DNA from: Nocardia brasiliensis NBRC 14402
GTDB taxonomy: Bacteria > Actinomycetota > Actinomycetes > Mycobacteriales > Mycobacteriaceae
Reading direction: 5' to 3'
DNA: 64,000 nt
NCBI RefSeq assembly: GCF_000308475.2
Contig: NZ_BAFT02000001.1
Location: 1 to 64,000, forward strand
Of the stretch, positions 1 to 10,704 are shown in pieces; positions within the stretch are counted from its first letter, which is position 1; the number at the start of each line of letters is the position of its first letter. A program made the translations under genes and the position numbers. The notes beneath the pieces are model-generated. The model saw only the letters and a program-made list of their open reading frames with translations, ran no database searches and was not told where the DNA came from.

Positions 1-989
1 TGGTTCGAGTCGGTCGGATCGGTCGCCGACCGCGCGCCGCCGGACTGCGCGGGCAGCGCGCTGCCGAGCCAGTCGGTGAAGTTGTCGAGCTGGTCGCCGA
101 CCTGGCCGACGCCGACGTCCACTTTCATCTCGGAGTTGAAGTAGATGCCGTTCGGGCCGACGCCGAAATCGACCTGCCACGAGGTGCCGACGAAGACGCC
201 GAGGTTGTCACCGCCGACGCCGTCGAACGGACCGTCGCCCGTCGGCGTTCCGGCCGAGGGGGTGCCCGCGATCGGGTGCGCGCCGGGCAGATCGAACGAG
301 CCCGGCGCGACGAAGCCGTTGGCGCCGGGCAGGCCGAAGCCGTGGCCCGCCTGACCGAGCCCGTGGCCGGGCAGGCCGAAGCCTTGGCCGCCGGGCAGAT
401 CGAGATCGTGGTTCGGGGCGTTGCCGGGCGTGCCCGGAAGTTGCAGTCCGCCGGACTGGGCCGTGTCCGTGCCGGGGATGCCGCCGAGACCGGGCACACC
501 GTCGGAGGAGGCCGCGTTGCTCGGCAGGCTCGGCAGGCCGAAGCCGTGGCCGGAATCGGTGCCGGGCAGGCCGGGCAGCCCGGCGTCGGTGCCGTTGTAG
601 TCGCCGTGCAGCGTCGGCAGCGGGAAGTTCGCGCCGCCCGCGGTGCCGGGCAGGTCGAAACCGGAATTACCGTGCGAGACCGGCAGATTCGGCGAATGCT
701 GCGGGTTCAGCGGCGCGGGTTCGATGACCGGGTCCGGAAACGTGATGACCGGCGAGGGGGCACCGGAGTCCGGGTCGCTGTTGTGCGCCCAGCCGGTGTT
801 CATGCTGTCCAGGCGGGAACCGGGCGCGGCGGGCACGCCGCCGCCGTTCGCCGCGATCAGTGCGCCGCCGGTGACGTAGGCGCCCGCGCGGGCAACGCGC
901 GCGACGCCGGTGGCTACTCGATAGGCGGTGTCACCCGTGCGCTCGGCTCCCTCGGTGGCATCGTCATCGAAGGGCAGGTCACGCGTCAT
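1..989 (-). CDS. Gly/Pro-rich hypothetical protein, 3' end off the left edge
   Basis: The first 329 residues are present and the C-terminus lies outside the window. The ATG at 989 follows a GGAG ribosome site. After a charged N-terminus (MTRDLPFDDD) and a short Ala/Gly-rich stretch, about residues 110-245 are low-complexity and built on recurring LPG and GFGLPG units. A more ordered part follows, with FVGTSWQVDFGVGPNG and IYFNSEMKVDVGVGQVG, which could be a folded beta-rich domain. I see no clear signal peptide and recognise no family. The reading is supported by strict codon continuity over the whole stretch and by the good start site. The function is unknown; a cell-envelope or surface role is only a guess from the composition. 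Confidence 0.7.
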   Translation of the reverse strand, partial: MTRDLPFDDDATEGAERTGDTAYRVATGVARVARAGAYVTGGALIAANGGGVPAAPGSRLDSMNTGWAHNSDPDSGAPSPVITFPDPVIEPAPLNPQHSPNLPVSHGNSGFDLPGTAGGANFPLPTLHGDYNGTDAGLPGLPGTDSGHGFGLPSLPSNAASSDGVPGLGGIPGTDTAQSGGLQLPGTPGNAPNHDLDLPGGQGFGLPGHGLGQAGHGFGLPGANGFVAPGSFDLPGAHPIAGTPSAGTPTGDGPFDGVGGDNLGVFVGTSWQVDFGVGPNGIYFNSEMKVDVGVGQVGDQLDNFTDWLGSALPAQSGGARSATDPTDSN

Positions 990-1370
990 GAAAGCTCCAT
1001 CTCGGGTTCCAACAGCCATCCTCACGCGTCCGGCCGGACCGAGTGAAGATCACCTAACACTATTTCGGGAAAACCCGACTGTCACATTACCCAGGACTGT
1101 AGAGAGTCCAGCGGTGGCGAGCAACACAACCTTGCCATCCCCAAAAGCGGAACGAAAGCCCTATTTCTAGTGGGTCGAGCAGACCGTACGCCGCTTTCAA
1201 AACCGGCGATGACCAGGACTGATTCTGCCCGTTCGAACTCGGCGCACCAGCGATTCCGGCAGACCTAAGAGTTCTCTAACAGTTACTCAACGACTCGTGA
1301 AGATCCCGTACCTAACGTCGAACTCGTCGAGCCACCCGGTCGACAGGATCGAGCTGAAGGAGACCCCCTC
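990..1370. other. Intergenic region between divergent genes
   Basis: No convincing gene is seen. The stretch separates two divergently transcribed genes and should hold both promoters. A good ribosome site, AAGGAG, lies at 1357-1362 just before the small secreted protein. No clear hairpin or repeat was found. Confidence 0.5.
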
Positions 1371-1778
1371 ATGACCTCACTCATCGGACGCCGCGTCGCC
1401 GCCGTGCTGGGCGGAACAGCGCTCACCGCCGCCGTGGTCGCGGGCATGGCGGGTGCCGCCTCGGCGCAGCCCGTGCGGCCCGCCGTCCCCGCGCCCGCTC
1501 CCGGCGTCCCGAGCGAGCCGGTCGGCCCCGGTCAGGTCGTGGTGTGCCCGTCGATCGACGATCCGGACGGACAGGTCGTGATCACCACGAACGAGGGCGA
1601 GGACGGCCCCTGGGTGACCATCGAACGTCAGGGCCCGGTCGAAGCGGTGCCCGCCACCCCGATCGACCCGCTCGTACCCGGGACGCCGCCGCTGGCCACC
1701 GCACCGCTCGCGCCGGGGACGCCCCCGCTGGCCACCGCACCGCTCGAGGAAGGCTGCGTCGCCGCCAGCGTGCGCTGA
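1371..1778 (+). CDS. Small secreted proline-rich protein
   Basis: This encodes 135 residues. An Arg-Arg start and an Ala/Val-rich hydrophobic core (about residues 8-30) end in ASA-QP, a classic signal peptide that would be cut after residue 32. The mature part is Pro/Ala/Val-rich and has two cysteines, one near VVVCPS and one close to the C-terminus, which could pair. It carries two copies of a 12-residue unit, PGTPPLATAPL(A/E). A strong AAGGAG site lies before the ATG. It is exported by inference; I do not recognise a family. The following response-regulator gene begins 22 bases downstream and may be cotranscribed. Confidence 0.75.
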   Translation: MTSLIGRRVAAVLGGTALTAAVVAGMAGAASAQPVRPAVPAPAPGVPSEPVGPGQVVVCPSIDDPDGQVVITTNEGEDGPWVTIERQGPVEAVPATPIDPLVPGTPPLATAPLAPGTPPLATAPLEEGCVAASVR

Positions 1779-1800
1779 CCTGCGGGACTACTGTTGATCC

Positions 1801-2493
1801 ATGACCGGACACCGGATCTTGGTCGTGGACGACGAGGTTCGTGTCCTCGCGTCGCTGCGACGCGGGCTGGAACTTTCCGACTTCGAGGTGCTCACCGCGA
1901 GCGACGGCGCCGAGGCGCTGACCATGTGCCGCACCCAGACGCCCGACGCCATGGTGTTGGACGTGAACATGCCGACACTCGACGGTGAAGGCGTGGTCAC
2001 AGCGTTGCGCGCGATGGGCAACGACATCCCGATCTGCGTGCTCAGCGCGCGCAGCGCCGTGACCGACCGGATCGCCTGCCTGGAACGCGGCGCCGACGAC
2101 TACCTCACCAAACCTTTCGACCTCGGCGAACTCGTCGCCCGGCTGCGCGCGCTGCTGCGCCGCCGGGTCGGCGCCGCCGAGCCTGCCGGCGCGCCGGTGC
2201 GGGTCGGCCAGGTGCAGATCGACCTGGCCGGGCATCGCGTGCTGGCCGCGGGCAAGCCCGTCGACCTGACCAAACGAGAATTCGAGGTACTCGCGTTGCT
2301 CGCCGACCATCCGGGGATCGTGCTCGGCCGCGAGCAGATCCTTTCCGCGGTATGGGGTTACGACTTCCCGACCGACACCAACGTGGTCGACGTCTTCGTC
2401 TCGTATCTGCGCCGCAAACTCGAGGCGCCCGGCGCGGCACGGGTGGTGCACACGGTGCGCGGGGTCGGATTCGTCCTGCGGGAGCAACCGTGA
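1801..2493 (+). CDS. prrA: OmpR-family response regulator, PrrA-like
   Basis: This 230-residue DNA-binding response regulator is the output half of a two-component system. The receiver domain (about 4-118) has the acidic pair D10/D11, phospho-acceptor D54 in LDVNMP, the LSAR switch segment near 81-84 and K104 in the TKPF motif. The C-terminal winged helix (about 135-230) has the OmpR-type [15 protein letters not shown] and VSYLRRKLE segments. The receiver closely resembles mycobacterial PrrA as I remember it, especially TALRAMxND and LSAR. The sensor kinase starts inside its stop codon (GTGA overlap), so the two are translationally coupled. The symbol is by resemblance, not by search. Confidence 0.85.
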   Translation: MTGHRILVVDDEVRVLASLRRGLELSDFEVLTASDGAEALTMCRTQTPDAMVLDVNMPTLDGEGVVTALRAMGNDIPICVLSARSAVTDRIACLERGADDYLTKPFDLGELVARLRALLRRRVGAAEPAGAPVRVGQVQIDLAGHRVLAAGKPVDLTKREFEVLALLADHPGIVLGREQILSAVWGYDFPTDTNVVDVFVSYLRRKLEAPGAARVVHTVRGVGFVLREQP

Positions 2494-3815
2494 AACGGTC
2501 ACCGTCACTGCGTACCCGGGTGGCGGTGGTGTCCGGCGTGGTCGCCGCGCTCGTCGCGCTCACCCTCACCATCACCTTCGCCGCGCTGCTCAACGCGTCC
2601 GGCGAGCGGCAGTTGGACGAGACCGTCTCCTCGATGGCGGTCCGGGTCGCGCCCCCGTTGAACGGTGTTCCGGCGGAAACACTCCCGGCGCCGGGGCCGC
2701 CCGGACCGGCCGTACCGCCGCCGCCTGCCGCGCCGGAACGCGCGGGCCCTTCGACGTATGCGACCGTAGCGCCGCACGCGGCCGACATCCCGGACGAGGC
2801 CACCACCATCCGGCGCGACGACCTGCCCTCGGACGTGGCGATCACCCGCGTCGACGGACTGCCCGGCGTGCTCGTCTCGCTGGACCCGAACCGCGACGTC
2901 GTCGCCTCCGCCATTCACCGCAGCCAGCTGATCGGCCTCGGCATCGGTGTGGCGGGAGCGCTCATCGCGGCCGTACTCGGTTGGCTCCTGGCCGGTTACG
3001 CCGCGCGCCCGCTGCGCAGCCTCGCCACCGCCACCCATGGCATCGACACGCTCGAGGAGTTGCCGCCGCTGTCCGGCCGGGGCGCGCGGGAATCCGAGGA
3101 ACTCTCCGACGCCATCACCCGCATGCTGACCAGGCTGGAAGCGGCACACCACGCCACCAATCGCGCGCTGACCAGTGCGCGCGACTTCGCCGCCGTCTGC
3201 GCGCACGAACTACGCACCCCGCTGACCGCGCTGCGCACCGACCTACAGGTGTTGGCCACCAAGGAGATTCCCGCCGAACAGCGCGGCGCGATCCTGTCCG
3301 AGGTGCTCTTCGCCGAACAGCAGATCGAGAACACGCTCACCGACCTGGAGCGGCTCGCGGTCGGCGAACTAACCGAGCCCGACGTGTTCGAATCCTTCGA
3401 CCTGTGCGAAACCCTGGACCGCGCGACCCAAGACGCGCAACGCCGCTACCCGGACGCCGCCATCACCCTCACCGAATGCGAGCCCGTCACGGTGACCGGC
3501 CTGCCCGGCGGCGTCCTGCTCATCGTCACCAACGCCGTCGCGAACGCCGTACAGCACGGCCACGCCGACACCATCGCCATCTCCGTGGCCCCCCACGCCG
3601 ACGAAGTGGACATCCTGATCGACGACAACGGTTCCGGCATCCCGGAAACCGTCTGCCCCAACGCCTTCGACCGCTTCGTCAAAGGCCCCGGCTCCCCCGG
3701 CTCCGGCCTGGGCCTGGCCCTCGTCCGCCAACAAGCCGAACTCCACTCCGGCACAGCCGAACTCACCAAGAGCCCCCTAGGCGGCACCCGCCTGCGGGTG
3801 CGGCTGAAAACCTAG
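2490..3815 (+). CDS. prrB: Sensor histidine kinase, PrrB-like
   Basis: This 441-residue membrane sensor kinase is the partner of the upstream regulator. I place the start at the GTG overlapping the regulator's TGA. Two membrane helices (about 10-34 and 146-168) enclose a Pro-rich periplasmic loop. A HAMP-like segment follows, then the phospho-acceptor H239 in AHELRTPL, the N box ([11 protein letters not shown]), the G1 box (IDDNGSGIP) and the G2 box (SGLGLAL). It should autophosphorylate on H239 and pass phosphate to D54 of the regulator. The signal is unknown. It converges on lepA with only four bases between the stops. Confidence 0.85.
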   Translation: MKRSPSLRTRVAVVSGVVAALVALTLTITFAALLNASGERQLDETVSSMAVRVAPPLNGVPAETLPAPGPPGPAVPPPPAAPERAGPSTYATVAPHAADIPDEATTIRRDDLPSDVAITRVDGLPGVLVSLDPNRDVVASAIHRSQLIGLGIGVAGALIAAVLGWLLAGYAARPLRSLATATHGIDTLEELPPLSGRGARESEELSDAITRMLTRLEAAHHATNRALTSARDFAAVCAHELRTPLTALRTDLQVLATKEIPAEQRGAILSEVLFAEQQIENTLTDLERLAVGELTEPDVFESFDLCETLDRATQDAQRRYPDAAITLTECEPVTVTGLPGGVLLIVTNAVANAVQHGHADTIAISVAPHADEVDILIDDNGSGIPETVCPNAFDRFVKGPGSPGSGLGLALVRQQAELHSGTAELTKSPLGGTRLRVRLKT

Positions 3816-3819
3816 CTTC

Positions 3820-5682
<1,863 letters not shown>

Positions 5683-5717
5683 AAGGGGGATTCGGCGTTG
5701 TCCATGATCCCATGCGG

Positions 5718-6408
5718 CTATGCAGCCATCGCTCCCAGGTCCGACGCCATCCCATTCTCATCCCATCGCTGCGCAGTAATGTCCTGGAGCGCTTCGTCCA
5801 TGTCATCTCGCAGCGCATCATCCTGGCCGGGCCACAGGTGCGGTGGCCGTGGGGCCTTTCAGACCCTCTTCGTAGTCGTCTTTGTCGAGCTTGAACTTGC
5901 TGGCAGCGTTCTCGAGGATCAAGCCGTCATCAACGGCGATTTGCAACAGAGTCGTCAGGTGCTGGAGATACAACGAGGTCGTCGAGAGCTGGATCGGTTT
6001 TCTCTCACACCAGGGACACCCAGTGAGTAACAGGTCTGTCCAATCACAGATATCGCTGCACTGGACCTGCGCAAGGCTTAACTTGTGCGAGCGGTCCCAG
6101 GTTATTGATGAACTGCTGCCGAGCCTTGAATGTTCCTTCCGTGCGAGCGCGATCCCGCCATTTCTCGGCATACTCTTCGGTGTTCCGCCTTCCGAGGTCA
6201 GGTCGATGTATTCGCCATATCGGAGCTTGCCTTCGATTTTACTCTCGAAATACTCGGCCGGATCAGGGATATCATAGCGACCGCGCTTGTCGAAGGTTTT
6301 CGAATTGAGACACCGTTGCAATGCTCCCAACGAACGATGTACCTCTTGACCTTCTTTTTGGGCCACCCCTGGTCCCATTAGGATTTCACGAACTTGGATG
6401 CTTGCCAT
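5718..6408 (-). pseudogene. Tyrosine integrase relic with catalytic domain deleted
   Basis: An ATG at 6408 has an excellent GGAGGGGG site. The open part (to 5818, 196 codons) carries an integrase-like N-terminal arm (MASIQVREILMGPG) and a core-binding domain ending in LTTLLQIAVDDGLILENAAS, which is typical of phage integrases. The R-H-R-Y catalytic domain is absent. Downstream, in another frame, comes an integrase-style C-terminal tail (QDDALRDDMDEALQDITAQ, then [10 protein letters not shown]) that stops at 5718-5720. This pattern means an internal deletion plus frameshift that joined the core-binding domain to the far C-terminus. The family is well supported by the core-binding segment and by the neighbouring xis and att-like repeats. 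Confidence 0.7.
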
Positions 6409-6578
6409 TCCTACCCCCTCCGGCTTGCCATAGGCATTCATAGTCGCCCGGATTCGAGGAGCTCCGTGAACCATTGCCGACAAACCGAACGGTCGTCTAT
6501 GCCGAACTATTAACTCATAGATAGCTGTATCTGGATCTCGCACAAGGGGATTCCGGTCTCTAGAGTGGCGCGAGCTCG

Positions 6579-6773
6579 CTACGCAGCTCTGCGGGTTCGT
6601 TCCGCCGTTAGGCGAGCGTGCTCCCACGCGTCGATATCGCTCGATCGGTACCGCCGATACCGACCAACCTTGATGTAGCGTAGCCCGTTTCCGGTGGAAG
6701 CCCAGACCGCAATTGTCTTTACCGGGACCTGAAAGCGCCGCGCCACGTCTTCAGTTGTGAGCCAGGCCTCTGA
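6579..6773 (-). pseudogene. xis: 5'-truncated excisionase (HTH_17/AlpA-type)
   Basis: About 64 codons encode a small winged-helix excisionase-like DNA-binding protein: SEAWLTTEDVARRFQV, then KTIAVWASTGNGLRYIKVG, RYRRY and the C-terminal SSDIDAWEHA. This is the usual MerR/AlpA-like arrangement of phage excisionases. It sits upstream of the integrase on the same strand, as normal for xis-int pairs. No ATG or well-placed GTG/TTG precedes the domain in frame. The frame instead runs straight on from an IS256 relic, so the original start was apparently lost at the IS junction near 6785. Confidence 0.6.
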
Positions 6774-6784
6774 GGAACATGCAC

Positions 6785-7125
6785 GGGCCTTGATCGAGGG
6801 GGCGGGTGCGAGACGCCTCGACCTGAGCGTCGAACTCGGCGGCAACAATCGATACCCGGAGGGCTTGGAAAGCTTTGTCACACCGAGGGATTCGACGAGT
6901 TTCTCCCTCCGGCGGGGGGACACCCCGAGCAGGTAACAGGTCGCCACTACGGTGGCGAGCGCGCGTTCGGCGCGTTTGCGCCGTTCGAGCAGCCAATCCG
7001 GGGAGTAGGAGCCCGAGCGCAGCTTGGGGATCGCCACGTCGATCGTGCCGATGCAGGTATCGAAATTGCGGTGGCGGTGGCCGTTTCGGGAATTGACCCG
7101 CTTCTCGGAGCGTCCGCCGCAGCGG
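6785..7125 (-). pseudogene. IS256-family (mutator-type) transposase fragment
   Basis: The translated relic has hallmark mutator-transposase text: RSEKRVNSRNGHRHRNFDT, GTIDVAIPKLRSGSY, PDWLLERRKRAERAL and VVATCYLLGVS. The continuation, VAAEFDAQVEASRTRPLDQGP, lies in a different frame, so there is a frameshift near 6870. Homology stops abruptly after DQGP at about 6785, where excisionase sequence begins. The catalytic middle and the C-terminal half of the transposase are absent. Upstream of 7125 the similarity fades, so the N-terminus is degenerate too. This is a dead IS remnant. Confidence 0.7.
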
Positions 7126-7289
7126 CCCCGCACCGACGTAGTCAGGGTGCGGGCCGCAGCGACGTCGCGGGCCAGCCTCAGTCCGATTCGACAACTGTCT
7201 CGAGATTGATGGAACCGATCTTCGACTTGCGGCGTCCAACCAAGTAACACAACAGATCTCGGACTTCAGGAGGCCAGGTGGGAACACTC

Positions 7290-7691
7290 ACAGGCGACAT
7301 CACGGTGCTGCCACCGGCCGCGGTCACCCTCACCGGCATTCGCCGGAGTCTGCGGCAGTGACGCGTTCGCTTTCCCCGGGAGACTGCGTGTTTCAATAAG
7401 TCCCGGTGACCACTGAGGTCCCCAAAGTCACTGAGTTCCCAGCCACCGTCGACGCCCAGAAGCCCACCACAGGCGCAGAGCTTGCAAGTGCCGGCCCCCT
7501 GCCGACCGGTGCCCCAACATTTGAGATATCACCCCAACCGCTAACCCTCCTCCGCAACAGAACAGCCGATGCAATCTTCCTTGGTCGAGCTACCGCCAGT
7601 TCTTCCACTTTCAGCGAGAAAGCGAGCGGGCCTCGAACATCCTGCCGACTGTCGGTGCTGCCAGTGAGAGCAGCCAGCAGGAGCCACAGCC
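7290..7691. other. Element interior without a supported gene
   Basis: Several overlapping open frames exist on both strands, but none has a recognisable domain, a good start site or sensible composition. The stretch lies between the IS256 relic and a small plausible gene and is probably decayed element DNA. Confidence 0.4.
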
Positions 7692-7982
7692 ATGAATTCC
7701 GTTGCCAGACTGGAACAGATCGCCGACCAGCAGACCTCCGCAACCAAGCGCATCCGCGACCAGTTCGTGCGCATCGGCCAGAGCGCACTAAAGGCGTCTC
7801 GTGATCTTGCCGCGCAGGAATGGCGGCGACAACGAGACCGTGCCGGTCGGCAGGCAGCGGCGAGAAAGTCTGTGCCCACCCCGAATCCGGCTGATCTCAT
7901 GAATCATCCAGAACTCCTCGCATGGAGCTTCAGTGCGGCGTGGCCGTCAAGTCCTGCGCCCAAGGGGCTTTGGCTTCCGTAG
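7692..7982 (+). CDS. Small hypothetical protein with charged helical N-terminus
   Basis: This 96-residue frame has an AGGAG site about 10 bases before its ATG. Residues 1-55 (MNSVARLEQIADQQTS through the RDLAAQEWRRQRD region) look like a long amphipathic, Arg/Gln-rich helix that could form a coiled coil. A Pro-rich tail follows. I recognise no family. It lies inside the degraded element and may be a leftover accessory gene. Support is composition and start site only. Confidence 0.35.
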   Translation: MNSVARLEQIADQQTSATKRIRDQFVRIGQSALKASRDLAAQEWRRQRDRAGRQAAARKSVPTPNPADLMNHPELLAWSFSAAWPSSPAPKGLWLP

Positions 7983-8191
7983 CCGTCGACGTTCTCAGGG
8001 ACGTCGCTACCGGTGGAGACCAACCTCAATACGTCGTTGACGCCGTAGTCGGCTGCTTCAGCGGCGCTGGGGTGGGGATGGTTTGGAGTGCATTGGCACC
8101 AGGTGTCAAGAAGAAGGCGATTGCCGCAGTCGTCGCCCTGGTAATCGGTATCTCTCCACTGGACTGAGGTAGCATCCAGTATGTGTAGGCT

Positions 8192-8213
8192 GCCGGGAGA
8201 TAGCTCTCCCGGC
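8192..8213. other. Perfect 9-bp-stem hairpin
   Basis: GCCGGGAGA and TCTCCCGGC are perfectly complementary around the loop TAGC. No T-run follows on either strand, so it is at best a weak terminator. It lies 38 bases before the membrane-protein start and could also be a leader structure. Confidence 0.4.
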
Positions 8214-8251
8214 CGCCTGCACCTCAAAGCGATGGGCTACAGGGGTAAATT

Positions 8252-8605
8252 ATGCGTCCGCTTTTTATGGCTCTGATTTATGGACTAATTCTGTTCGGGT
8301 CGATTTATGTTGCCTCGAAAGGGTTTCGCGGAACTGCGACAAGCGAATCCGAAGGCTACGGAGAATACATCCCAGACCATCTGAAGACCGATCCGATCCG
8401 CAGGAAGCAGCTGAACAGAACATTCCTTTACTGGGGCGGCGGCGGCGCCCTGTTATGTCTGCCGCCATTAGGTTATCTCGCGTATATCTTGGCTGACCCA
8501 TTCAGGGAGCTAAGCACCGCCGCTGTGGTTCTACTGGCGGTGTACGGAGTCCTCATTACCACCGTACCCCTCTATCCGATTGAGAAATTCAGGTCTCGAA
8601 CCTGA
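8252..8605 (+). CDS. Small three-helix membrane protein
   Basis: This 117-residue protein has an AGGGG site before the ATG. Three hydrophobic helices are visible: about 5-22 (ALIYGLILFGSIYVAS), about 57-80 (FLYWGGGGALLCLPPLGYLA) and about 88-107 (LSTAAVVLLAVYGVLITTV). A soluble loop between helices 1 and 2 carries YIPDHLKTDPIRRKQL. I do not recognise the family. It lies in the degraded element, but the frame is clean and the topology sensible, so it is probably a real gene brought in with the element or by an IS. Confidence 0.6.
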   Translation: MRPLFMALIYGLILFGSIYVASKGFRGTATSESEGYGEYIPDHLKTDPIRRKQLNRTFLYWGGGGALLCLPPLGYLAYILADPFRELSTAAVVLLAVYGVLITTVPLYPIEKFRSRT

Positions 8606-8615
8606 GACCGTTGTC

Positions 8616-8924
8616 TCATGTCGCCGGTTTAGCTTTCATCAGTTTCCTGAAGCGGGTGAGCGTGGCGGCCGGGATGTTGAGCTGGTGGTAGCCGGTCAGC
8701 CACGGGCTCGTGCGTTCGATCACCCACCGGTTGCGGCCGAGGCGTTCACTGGATTCGATGCCCTTGCGGGCGATCCGGACGATGATGCCCCGGTCGCGCA
8801 CCCATCGACGCAGCCTTGCATCATATGCGTTGTCGGCGTGCAGCTTCGCGGGCTTGCGTCGTCGCGGCCCGCGCCGCGATCGCACTGCCAGGGACCGCAC
8901 GCACGAACTGCCCGCAATATTCAA
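8616..8924 (-). pseudogene. IS5-family transposase C-terminal fragment
   Basis: The fragment reads RGPRRRKPAKLHADNAYD, then LRRWVRDRGIIVRIARKGIE, SSERLGRNRWVIER and WLTGYHQLN, which is the C-terminal part of an IS5-type DDE transposase including the final catalytic Glu (RWVIER). The first two thirds of the gene are missing, and after GYHQLN the sequence no longer matches the family. No intact terminal inverted repeats were seen. It is an IS remnant inside the lepA-adjacent element. Confidence 0.7.
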
Positions 8925-9229
8925 AAATCAACGATGGCCCGCTGGCCATCGCCGACCTCGGCGTCGCCGCACTCCGCTCCCCATGCCCGCACTTCGACGC
9001 CTGGCTCGAAGAGCTGGATGGCCGCCTGTCGTGAGCGCTCACACATTCGATGCCCTAACGCTATAAGTGACCGGGTGGTCTCGGTTGCCGACACAGCCCT
9101 GGTCACGAGGGGCTTCATTCGACCGCGAGCAGCCGATCCGGTATTGCAAGCCCATATCGACGAATTCCAGCCGTTCGACGACGGTGCGGCACGGATGAGA
9201 AGCGCGGCGTACGCCGTTATATTGCGAAG
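8925..9229. other. Right border of the element and PemK upstream region
   Basis: No supported gene is present. The stretch includes the IS5 relic edge, a short frame on the plus strand (ending FDAWLEELDGRLS) without a start site, and the right att-like repeat at 9098-9112. A TATATT-like -10 element lies a few bases before the PemK-like ATG, suggesting a leaderless or nearly leaderless transcript. Confidence 0.4.
9098..9112. repeat. Right att-like direct repeat
   Basis: CCTGGTCACGAGGGG matches 14 of 15 bases at 5674-5688. Read on the minus strand it is preceded by an in-frame ATG (9118-9116) giving MKPLVTR, whose VTR matches the present lepA start (GTG ACC AGG). It is probably the displaced native lepA 5' end and so marks attR. 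Confidence 0.6.
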
Positions 9230-9781
9230 ATGGCCCGAAGTTGGAACTCCCTCGGCAAGCAGCTCGGCATCATCGCGAAGGAGCAGGGTCCCAGGATCGT
9301 CCGGCAGCAGGGACCGAAGTTGGTGGAGCGTCTGGTCGGTTCGCTGACCCAGCGTGGGACACGTCCGGTGCGGGTGCGGCCGACCGCGTCGACGCCGGTG
9401 CCGACCGCCGAACGGGCGCGGCAGATCGTGTACTCGCCGCAGCTGGACGGGCGCGCCGATCCCGGTGAGATCGTGTGGACCTGGGTGCCGTACGAGGAGG
9501 ATCCGGCCAACGGGAAGGATCGCCCGGTGCTGGTGGTCGGCCGCGACCGCAGGACGCTGCTCGGCCTGATGCTGTCCTCGAAGGCGGACCGCGCCTTCGA
9601 CCGCAACTGGGTCGGCATCGGCAGCGGCAGCTGGGATGCCGAAGGCCGGCCGAGCTGGGTCCGGCTGGACCGCGTGCTCGACGTCCCCGAGGACGGCATC
9701 CGCCGCGAAGGAGCCATCCTGCCGCGCAAGACCTTCGACCTGGTCGCGCATCGTCTGTGCGCCGAATACGCCTGGCACTGA
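9230..9781 (+). CDS. PemK/MazF-like family protein (Rv2405-like)
   Basis: This 183-residue protein has a basic, Gln/Arg-rich N-terminus of about 60 residues. A PemK/MazF-type beta-barrel domain follows: GEIVWTWVPYEEDP, KDRPVLVVGRD, LMLSSKADR and SWVRLDRVLDVPEDGIRREG. The DRPVLVVGRD element corresponds to the RPVLVVS core of MazF toxins. From memory it matches the conserved single-copy gene next to lepA in mycobacteria (Rv2405). No antitoxin gene precedes it, so it is probably a housekeeping relative rather than an active toxin. It converges on the aquaporin gene over a perfect palindrome. Confidence 0.7.
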   Translation: MARSWNSLGKQLGIIAKEQGPRIVRQQGPKLVERLVGSLTQRGTRPVRVRPTASTPVPTAERARQIVYSPQLDGRADPGEIVWTWVPYEEDPANGKDRPVLVVGRDRRTLLGLMLSSKADRAFDRNWVGIGSGSWDAEGRPSWVRLDRVLDVPEDGIRREGAILPRKTFDLVAHRLCAEYAWH

Positions 9782-9788
9782 ACCGAAG

Positions 9789-9814
9789 TCGCCGGGCCCG
9801 GCCGGGCCCGGCGA
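9789..9814. terminator. Perfect 26-bp palindrome between convergent genes
   Basis: Two perfect 13-bp arms with no spacer, TCGCCGGGCCCGG and its complement, sit between the PemK-like stop (9781) and the aquaporin stop (9822). The position suggests a bidirectional, T-less terminator of the kind common in actinobacteria. Confidence 0.6.
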
Positions 9815-9821
9815 TCAGCGG

Positions 9822-10619
9822 TCAGGACAACAGGTTGCGCGAGCGGCCGAACAGCAGCCCGTAGAGCAGCGCGCCGAGCGCGCCGCCGACGAGCGGGAAC
9901 ACCACGAACGCCCAGACCTGACCCATGGCACCGTCCTGGTAGGGCGCGACGGCGAGGCTGCGGGCCGGGTTCACCGAGGTGTTGTCCACCGGAATCGAGA
10001 TCAGGTGGATGACGGCCAGGGTCACGCCGATCGACAGGCCGGCCAGTGGCACGTCGGAGAGCTGGTCGGTAGAGGCGAGTACCACGAAGACCAGCAGCGC
10101 GGTGAGCATCACCTCGATGATGATCATCGCGGCCATGCCGTAGCCGTTCTGCAGGACCACCTCACCGAGCGGCCCGGTCTGCGCCGACGGGCTGTGCCGT
10201 CCCCACCCGTTGGCACCGAGCCCGGCCGCGGCCCGATCGTAGGACGGCAGGTTCTTCGCCAGCGCGAACAGCACGAGTCCGGCGAGGAAACCACCGATCA
10301 ACTGTGCGATCCAGTAGCCGGCCGCGGTGACCGCGCCGATCCGGCCGAGCAGCAGGTGACCGAGGGTCACCGCGGGATTGACGTGACAGCCGGAGATCGG
10401 CCCGATGGCGTAGACCAGGAACAGCAGCGTGAGCCCGAAGGCGAGCGCCACACCGAGCGCGCCGACCCGGTCCCCCGCCAGCACCGCCGTTCCGACACCG
10501 CCGATCACCAGGACGAAGGTACCCAGCGCCTCCGCCCCGAACTTCTTGGATTCGGGAATCGGCCCTAGTTCGGCGACTTCCTCGACAACTTCTTGAGCCG
10601 TTGGAGACATCTGTTCCAC
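9822..10619 (-). CDS. MIP-family aquaporin
   Basis: This membrane channel has up to 265 residues and six expected helices. The two pore signatures are intact: NPAVT at 81-83 and NPARS at 217-219. The first lies in SGCHVNPAV, as in water-selective AqpZ-type channels. The GTG at 10619 and the ATG at 10610 (preceded by GGAAGG) are both possible starts; the ATG has the better spacing. An extra loop of about 30 residues rich in Gly/Pro/Ser lies between helices 3 and 4 (about 125-150). It appears to be transcribed alone. Confidence 0.88.
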   Translation of the reverse strand: MEQMSPTAQEVVEEVAELGPIPESKKFGAEALGTFVLVIGGVGTAVLAGDRVGALGVALAFGLTLLFLVYAIGPISGCHVNPAVTLGHLLLGRIGAVTAAGYWIAQLIGGFLAGLVLFALAKNLPSYDRAAAGLGANGWGRHSPSAQTGPLGEVVLQNGYGMAAMIIIEVMLTALLVFVVLASTDQLSDVPLAGLSIGVTLAVIHLISIPVDNTSVNPARSLAVAPYQDGAMGQVWAFVVFPLVGGALGALLYGLLFGRSRNLLS

Positions 10620-10704
10620 CTTCCGCGTTCAACGAGTAGCCAGTGCCAACCGTGGTGCCGCTTCGAAAACAGAGCCGTTCAAGATCAACGGTGTTACCCG
10701 GACG

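Larger units (their letters stand above)
5689..9097. mobile_element. Degraded integrative element inserted at the 5' end of lepA
   Basis: About 3.4 kb lie between lepA and the PemK-like gene that, from memory, neighbours lepA in mycobacteria. The segment holds an integrase relic reading toward the left repeat, a truncated excisionase, an IS256 relic, an IS5-family relic and small orphan reading frames. By eye it is AT-richer than its surroundings. Near-identical 15-bp repeats flank it. The recombinase lacks its catalytic domain, so the element cannot move on its own. Confidence 0.65.

Noticed and set aside
7406..7804. 132-codon plus-strand frame in the element
   Set aside because: No ribosome site, no recognisable domain, and the second half is Arg/Pro noise overlapping a better candidate at 7692.
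7904..8227. Opposing frames on both strands (including 7922-8167 plus)
   Set aside because: Both are short, overlap each other or the 7692 gene, and neither has a start site or family resemblance.
8921..9778. Long minus-strand frame opposite the PemK-like gene
   Set aside because: Antisense shadow of a conserved gene, and it runs across the att-like repeat.
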